Assembly: GCA_039707655.1 (NCBI GenBank)
Contig: CM077667.1
Coordinates: 546,944,222 to 547,008,221, forward strand
Direction of reading: 5' to 3'
DNA: 64,000 nucleotides
Source of the DNA: Elymus sibiricus
Lineage: Eukaryota > Streptophyta > Magnoliopsida > Poales > Poaceae
This document shows positions 57,640-64,000 of this stretch, one piece after another (position 1 is the first letter of the stretch; each line of letters begins with the position of its first letter). The notes beneath the pieces were generated by a model. It had not been told where the DNA came from. It ran no database searches and was given only the letters and a program-made list of their open reading frames with translations. A program made the position numbers and the translations under genes.

Positions 57640-58991
57640 TATTATGCAAATAACACTTGGACTATGTCCATAATTAATTTGCACCGAGAATTAAACAAGT
57701 TAATTCTACAGTGCGCTCCCACTCAAATCAATATCTCTCAAAATTGATTATGAGTGATTCAAGATCTGCATTTCCATTCAACGTCATTGTTCGAGATGAA
57801 CACTGATGGCGCGAACTTCAATTGGTAGGCAAACTTGCCAATCATATCTCCATATGACTCTTGTTCATCTTTCGATGCGTGTGTTCCGAGCTCAGGACGA
57901 TCCTGCCATGAACGTCAAGATAACCAAGTGATCTTGCTGCGAGGTCTGACCTCCCAGCCTTACACCCGTACAATCGTTCGTACCCATGTAGATCATGGCG
58001 CACCTCGAAAGGAAGGATGCTGTGACGGTGCAACATTTGGGAGAACACTAACTACTTGATATTTTTGTGAGAGATCACCCTAATAAAAGAGACTACCTCG
58101 GAATCAAGAAGGGTGCATCATAAGGGATAAACATCTCAGGCAATTTATAATAGCATGATATAGTATAGCCCTTTCTGACAGAGAAGTCATTAATTTCTTC
58201 GTCTTCGACATTTGCGTCGGTGTTCACCTTCGCAAAGATTGCCACCACCTTGTCGATGCACCAAATAATATTGCTATCTCTATAGCTAATAAAATAAGTA
58301 AATTACATAAGGTTAACACGCAGGTCATTAAAGTGACAATCATATGGCTCCAGCCATCATGCCGAATCATGACACGCAGGTCATGTTAATTTACATTATA
58401 TAGTCATCTCATACATAATTAAATTGAATATGAGCATTGCTATACCACATCACATGCACATCTCATGTCATCCTGCAAAACCAAGTTAGACGTTTCTAAT
58501 CAGTTTATGCAAAATTTTATTTTACGTGGCTTCTAAGGTTTCAACCAAACCGCAGCTACCAACGTTTATCATTAAGTATGATTATTCAAGTTGCTAGATT
58601 AACTTTCCAGGGTGTATGAAACACGAGATAATAAAATCTCGAGCCCCATACTAAACTTCGTCATACGCATGACCCCCGTGCAGATCACATCTGCATTGCC
58701 CTTTCACCTGCGAAATTTCATCTTTCTCTAACTATGGTGAAGTTCAACGAACTGTTAGCACTTCGTTGATCAATCAGGATCGCAGATTGCCAGAACTTTG
58801 AACATCCACCATACCGTTACTGAGATCAGAAATACGCAAAGTCCAGGGAAGCAACAAGAACGTCGGGTAAAAGATTTCATCTGCTACCGCATAAATAATT
58901 TTCAGCAATAGATCTTATCTACTTCCTAACTATATTATGCAATACCCATACTTCTCATGTATTCTAGATCGTAACCTGCATCGAACACATA
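57640..58991 (-). other. 5' untranslated leader of element F
   Basis: Non-coding; several blocks resemble the BARE/Angela-like leader at 42399-43640. Confidence 0.65.
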
Positions 58992-59008
58992 GCCTGGCTC
59001 TGATACCA
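58992..59008 (-). promoter_or_regulatory. primer-binding site of element F
   Basis: Minus strand TGGTATCAGAGCCAGGC, a perfect initiator Met-tRNA complement, one base from the 5' LTR. Confidence 0.92.
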
Positions 59009-59009
59009 C

Positions 59010-61077
59010 TATTGGGGAACGCGACAGAAAACAAAAAAATTCGGTACATCGAGCACGCCCAGGATCACTATGGAGATGCATACAAGGTTTGATCTGATCG
59101 TTACTGACTCGTAGCGCAGCGGAAGTAGAGTCGATGTATATCGGTGGTGCAGATCCCCGCACCTAGGATTTACAACCTCCCAACCGCGAGGATGTACTCC
59201 CTCGTCGGACAGCCCTTCGGGAGGCGGTCGGACAGTCCCTCGGACGATGTCACGGACAGCCCTTCTGGAAGACCCTCGGAACTCGAACGGTAACCCGGAC
59301 AGCCCTTCGGGAAGACCCTCAGAACTCGAACGGTAACACGGACAGCCCTTCGGGAGGACCCTCGAACAGCCCCTCGGGCAAAAGATCGAAACTACGACCT
59401 CTCTACAGAGTTGCACACATAAGGTGTCACCTATCCGGCAGGGCTTCGCCGTCCAGAACGAGTTCCCACCGGAACCCAGACAGCCTTTCGGCTCTACAAA
59501 ACTATTTCGCTGGGAGGGAGAGAGAAGGCCAGATCATGCATGGCATTTGTATGTTGAGAAAGAGTGTTAGTGGAGAGGGCATCTCCACCTCTATTTATAG
59601 GAAAACTCAAGGGGTAGGGTGACACTTGAAATACACAAAATGCCCTTCAGAAGGGCACAAAGGTAAAAGCAAGTGGGGAGCCCTAATCCTTCCATGTCCT
59701 CCCTAGATCTTTTGTGAAGATATTTGTGGAAGGCCAACTTCCAACCATAACCATAAATGCATTTTCACTATTCACGAAACCAATTTTTCGTGACCGATAA
59801 ATCCGAAAATATTTCTATGGGTCCTAGAATAATTCCAGTACCCACCAAAACAATTCTCGACACGTTCTGAAACATTTTCAGATTATTAACTTTCATCTGT
59901 GAAAAGCAACCAAAGCGGTTCCGGCAGTCCGGAACATTTCCGGTTTTTGTCTTTGAAAAATCCCAGAAGTTACCAGAACAATTCGGGTACCCTCCAATAA
60001 TTTCCAGGAGCGTGCCACAACCAATTTGACTTAATGGTATACCCCGAAACAACTTTTCGTTTTTACCGAAACTCTTCCGGTGTTCTCTCTCCGAAACTCT
60101 TCCGTTGTCTCCGAAACTTTTCCGGTGATTTTCTCTCAGACTCCCTGTCTAGTATTCAGCAGATAGATGACCCTTAAACGTGTGACCCTATAGGTTCGGT
60201 GAAGCATAGACATGACCGGAACATCTTTCCGATCAATGATCAACATCGGAGCCGTGGACACCCATATTGACCCCTATACCCACACGAATAAATATTCGAG
60301 TGAACCTCCAGTTGCCGTGTGCTATTCCTGTTGCTTCGCGATATGTTACAAACACCCGAGGTGAGATTTATCGGCATCCCCGTGAATCAACACTTGTCCA
60401 CTATGCCAGTTACCTCATTATCGGTATTGTTCTCTTTTCTCGTTTCCGCGTTCCAGCATCCCCGTGATCAAATCACACTGTGTCTGGCCAGACGATGATG
60501 GATACCGTAACACCGAGAGGGCCCGAGAATATCTCTCCATCGTCGGAGGAGCAAATCCCAATCTTGAGCTACCAAGTTACTTGTCATACTTTTCCGTGAA
60601 CCCGTAAGCCGCCGTAATAGCCACCCTTGTACAGATGACATTTAACAAACCCCAAAGTTCACGAAGAAAGTACGAAGGAACTCGATACTCTCATGGTCTA
60701 AGGAATTATGCAAACATTAACTTTCTCTGTGTTATTTACCATTAACTTGTGACGAATGTATCTCATAGCATAACATCAATTTGGGTCGATTCAACACAAA
60801 TGTTCTTCTAACATTGTGCCCTCAAAGTTGCCGGCATAGTCATGCCCATGATCAGGAAAACAGAACCATCATGCAACACTTGAGCTAGTCTTAGAGGCAT
60901 GACTAGGAATACTATTTATCGTTTATTATTCCACACGTGCATATGAGTCTTCCTCCGAGCCTCGTGGTTATTGTAGACTCGAGAACCATAGCAGTTATAG
61001 AATTGAATATAAACTTAATCAAGAACATGGGGATAAATAATAACATTTATTATTGCCTCTAGGGCATATCTGCTACA
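59010..61077 (-). repeat. 5' LTR of element F (2068 bp)
   Basis: Starts TATTGGGGAACGCGACAG (first dinucleotide TA instead of TG) and ends GGGCATATCTGCTACA. TATAAATA (minus strand) at 59592-59599 is the promoter of the element. Confidence 0.93.
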
Positions 61078-61128
61078 CATCATCACTCGGCATACCGAGG
61101 AGAATTAAAGAAAACCATTGTTTTAACT

Positions 61129-62329
61129 TCACTCTTTCGACGAAGAGTTGGCGGGGTTGACAAAGGTGTCGAGGTCGATGCCGTTGGCGATCTGCGTGGC
61201 AGCCTCTATGAAGGTCTCCATGAAGTCTTCAAATTTGAGCTTCTTCCAATTGACGACCTTCAAGGACTTCAACTTTTCCTCGTCCACATCCTTGCAATGG
61301 ACGAGGACAAGTGATAAGGCCACATCAGCGCCACAGCGGGCAGCCGACTTCTTCCAGTCTTGCACTCTGCCAAGGACGGAGTTGAGGCGAGCCATCAAGG
61401 ACTCCAGATCACTCTGGGGCTCTACCTCAGGCAGGAGCTCCTTGTCTATCTTCACCACCATGGACTTCAGCCTGGTTATATAGCCGAGTGCATTGTTAAT
61501 GCGATCATCCAGCTGGAGGATCGACAGAGCTGCGCTGTCCCAGAGAAGCAGCCTGGTGGGATCCAGCTCCTTCTTGATCCTCTCGGCCTCGAGACCAGCA
61601 TCTGCACAAAATTCTGCCAACTGAAGATCAGCATTCGGCAAGGTCACCAGTCGGGAAGAATATGGTTCATTCGGACGATTATCATACCTGCAAATTTCCT
61701 GCTCATCTCTATGCCAAAGTCCTCGACGTACTGCTCCAAGTCGGCCTTCTTCTTTTTAAGCTCAGTGATCTGGTCACTGAGATGCTTCCTCTGCGATTCA
61801 AAGGCACTGGCCTGAGTGTTGCACTTGGTTTCCCACGCGGCATAATGCCCCTTGAGCTCTATGATTTCACCCTTGGCGGCCTCTGGTGCAACCTTCAAGA
61901 TCTCGATCTCCTCGAGGAGAGCATCGACCATCTTCAGAGAGTGTTCAGCGGATTTAGTCATGGCTTGGGCATTCTCCCAGGCTCCCGCCAGCTCCTTGTC
62001 CTTGTCCTAGAGTGCTTGCTGCAACGTTTCTAAAGAAATAGAAGTCCTCAGCCTTGTGTGGAGTCAGAAATTTTCATTCTAAACATCTGTTTATGGGGAC
62101 TCAGTCGGATCAAAAGAAAAACAAGGTGGAAAGAAAGTATTCGGACCACGAAACTCATCTCCTTGGATGTGCTTCTCCTCCGCGATGCGAGCAATCTTGT
62201 GCCGCTCGGCCTCCAGATCCAGGCGGAGTTGCAACACCTCTTTCTCCAGGGCAGCGCAATCGGCCCCAAGTTCACAAGGCTTCTGTTACACACAAAAGGA
62301 GAGTTAGTCGGCTGGATCAGTCCAGTGCG
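61129..62329 (-). CDS. antisense gag-like gene of element E, 3' exons
   Basis: Minus-strand gene in the 3' region of a plus-strand Tat element. The terminal exon at 61129-61647 is open (ELDPTRLLLWDSAALSIL, WKKSAARCGADVALSLVLVH, LKFEDFMETFIEAATQIANG, LDTFVNP) and ends in SSSKE and a stop. The exon upstream (about 61690-61961) is a Lys/Glu coiled coil (KHLSDQITELKKKKADLEQY). A likely intron of about 70 bp lies between, with GCAGGTATGA as donor. This C-terminal domain and coiled coil are shared in kind with the antisense remnants at 34780-35772. The function is unknown; the protein class has been annotated as gag-like or 'putative gypsy type transposon'. Whether the complete gene is intact cannot be judged because it leaves the window. 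Confidence 0.55.
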
Positions 62330-64000
62330 ACAAAGTAAACGAAAACTTACAAAGATGTTCACTCGGACTGCCGAGTGAATGATTAAGCTCAGCGCTCAAA
62401 ACACAAGACACTAAGACTCCCGCCGACTGCTATCAGTCGACGAAAGTCTCGGGGACTACACCCAGTGGGTGCACTCAGCGTGCCCCAACTGGAACAAAGA
62501 CACCCAGTGGGTGTACTCCGTGTAACCCCACTGGCAATCAAAGAAAATCAAAGACATCAAATTCAAGATTTCGAATGAAGCAGAACATACAATGGCACTT
62601 AGTCGGGCGTTTGCCTTCACTGCTTCACTGGAGTCGTAGGCCTCACCTTCACTGCTCCATTTGAACCAGAGCTTCCTTGCTCGCACTCGCCTTGTCCTCT
62701 AGGACTCGGTAGAAGTTGGACAGGGAGGCGGTAGCAGGCCCTGGCACAAGAGCGGACGGAACAGTCAGTGCCGTCGGCGCACTCGGAGCTGGAGTGTGCG
62801 TTGGAACACGCGCGGGAGGAGGCGTCACAGTAGTCTTTTTGGCGCCAGCAGAAGGAGTCGGGCCTGGCCTCCCGGCACTCGGTTCCGTAGCCTGAGCACT
62901 CGGGCCCGTGGTCTGTGCAACGACCTTCGCCATTGTGTCCTTGCTCACACGGGCATTTAAGACGTCTGGCATTGTGACATCTGGAGGTGGTGGGGTTGAC
63001 AAAGGTGTCGAGGTCAATGCCGTCGGCGATCCGCGTGGCAGCCTCTATGAAGGTCTCCATGAAGTCTTCAAATTTCAGCTTCTTCCAATTGATGACCTTC
63101 AAGGACTTCAACTTTTCCTCATTCACATCCTTGCGATGGACGCGGACAAGTGATAAGGCCACATCAGCGCCGCAGCGGGCAGCCGACTTCTTCCAGTGCA
63201 ACAAAGTAAATGAAAACTTACAAAGATAATCACTCGGCCTGCCGAGTGAATGATTAAGATCAGCGCTCAAAACCCAAGACTCAAAGACTCCCGCCGACTG
63301 CTATCAGTTGACGGAAGTCTCGGGGACTACACCCAGTGGGTGCACTCAGCGTGCCCCCACTGGAACAAAGACACCCAGTGGGTGTACTCCGTGTAACCCC
63401 ACTGGCAATCGAAGAAAATCAAAGACATCAAATTCAAGATTTCGAATGAAGCAGAACGTACAACGGTACTTACTCGGACGTTAGCATTCACTGCTTCACT
63501 AGCGTCGTAGGCCTCACTTTCACTGCTCCATTTGAACTAGAGCTTCCCTGCTTGCACTCGCCTTGTCCTCTGGGACTAGGTAGAAGTTGGACGGGGAGGC
63601 AGTAGCAGGACCTGGCACAAGAGTGGACGGAACAGTAGGGGCCATCGGCGCACTCGGAGCTGGAGTGGGCATTGGAACACCCGCGGGAGTAGGCGTCGCC
63701 ACAGTCTTTTTGGCGCCAGCGGAAGGAGTCGGGGCTGGCCTCAGGGCACTCGGTTCCGGAGCCTGAGCACTCGGACCCGTGGTCTGTGCAACGTCCTTCG
63801 TCGTTGTGTCCTTGCTCACGCGGGCATTTGGGACATCTGGCATTGTGACATCTAGAGGTGGTGGGGTTGACAAAGGTGTCGAGGTCGATGCCGTTGGCGA
63901 TCCGCGTGGCAGACTCTATGAAGGTCTCCATGAAGTCTGCAAATTTGAGCTTCTTCCAATTGATGACCTTCAAGGAGTTCAAATTTTCCTCGTCCACATT
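62330..64000 (-). repeat. about 870-bp tandem duplication fusing two exons of the antisense gene
   Basis: Unit 1 at about 62330-63197 and unit 2 from 63198 to beyond the window, period about 871 bp. Each unit holds an intron-like block (GAAAACTTACAAAG; CACCCAGTGGGTG palindromes), a Pro/Ala/Thr-rich exon (minus strand PDVTMPDV, NARVSKDT, DKASAS-EALVQMEQ) and a 213-bp copy of the terminal-exon segment (WKKSAARCG to LDTFVNP). The junction GGTGGTGGGGTTGACAAAGG between the last two is the same in both units (about 62987 and 63860). Single-copy original of the terminal segment: 61150-61360. Confidence 0.85.

Larger units (their letters stand above)
51624..61077 (-). mobile_element. Copia element F: intact LTRs, decayed interior (9454 bp)
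   Basis: Two LTRs of identical length (2068 bp), target duplication CATCA (51619-51623, 61078-61082), a perfect primer-binding site by the right LTR and a polypurine tract (AAGTGGGAGTC, minus strand) by the left. The interior follows the BARE/Angela order on the minus strand but has no long frame. It is therefore non-autonomous and must have moved with proteins supplied by relatives. Confidence 0.92.
43650..64000 (+). mobile_element. Gypsy/Tat LTR retrotransposon E, runs past the window end
   Basis: 5' LTR, primer site, gag, protease, RT, RNase H and integrase in Gypsy order on the plus strand, then a 69-bp satellite, a nested Copia element (51624-61077) and an antisense gene. The second, bacterial/archaeal-type RNase H-like domain after RT, the tandem repeats in the 3' region and the antisense gene together are reported for the Tat lineage. 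The 3' LTR lies beyond the window. Confidence 0.85.

Overview
The window is repeat-rich DNA from a large grass genome, most likely a Triticeae species (wheat, Aegilops or barley relatives). The evidence is a BARE/Angela-type Copia LTR, a Sirevirus-type Copia element, Tat-type Gypsy elements carrying antisense genes, and a 13-kb CACTA transposon whose ends are built from palindromic GGTCCCGGTT-type motifs. I see no convincing single-copy host gene, no rRNA or tRNA gene and no CRISPR array. Almost everything is transposable elements inserted into one another. Family assignments come from reading translated motifs, not from database searches.

Layout. (1) 1-3273: 3' part of a Gypsy/Tat element (A, + orientation) with a decayed antisense gene and one LTR. 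(2) 3274-13703: remnant of a second Gypsy/Tat element (B) into which A landed; its LTR is split by a complete Sirevirus-like Copia element (4544-13248, minus strand, target duplication CACAC). (3) 13704-34779: 3' part of a third Gypsy element (C). Its 3' UTR holds a chimeric Copia element (15023-20069, target duplication TGAAT). Its LTR holds a complete CACTA element (21215-34287, target duplication GTA). (4) 34780-35772: tail of another antisense gag-like gene (D), on the plus strand. (5) 35773-36625: unassigned. (6) 36626 to about 43649: BARE/Angela-like Copia element (minus strand), one LTR visible. (7) 43650-64000: Gypsy/Tat element E with 5' LTR, broken gag-pol, a 69-bp satellite in its 3' region and an antisense gene with duplicated exons. 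E is interrupted by a Copia element F (51624-61077, target duplication CATCA) that has two equal-length LTRs around a rotted interior.

The CACTA element is the most coherent genetic system here, and its three reading frames are all intact. They are a 119-aa coiled-coil protein with a C-terminal membrane segment (two exons), a 1099-aa TNP2-type transposase (one exon), and a 1083-aa second protein (seven exons, every junction in frame) ending in a Ulp1/C48-type cysteine protease fold with visible His, Asp, Gln and Cys. Clusters of the same palindromic motif lie at both ends and directly upstream of the two TATA boxes that head the gene groups. This suggests that a motif-binding protein could couple transposition to control of transcription. 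Each start codon sits within a few bases of a splice acceptor, as if 5' leader introns or alternative splicing from a common leader are used.
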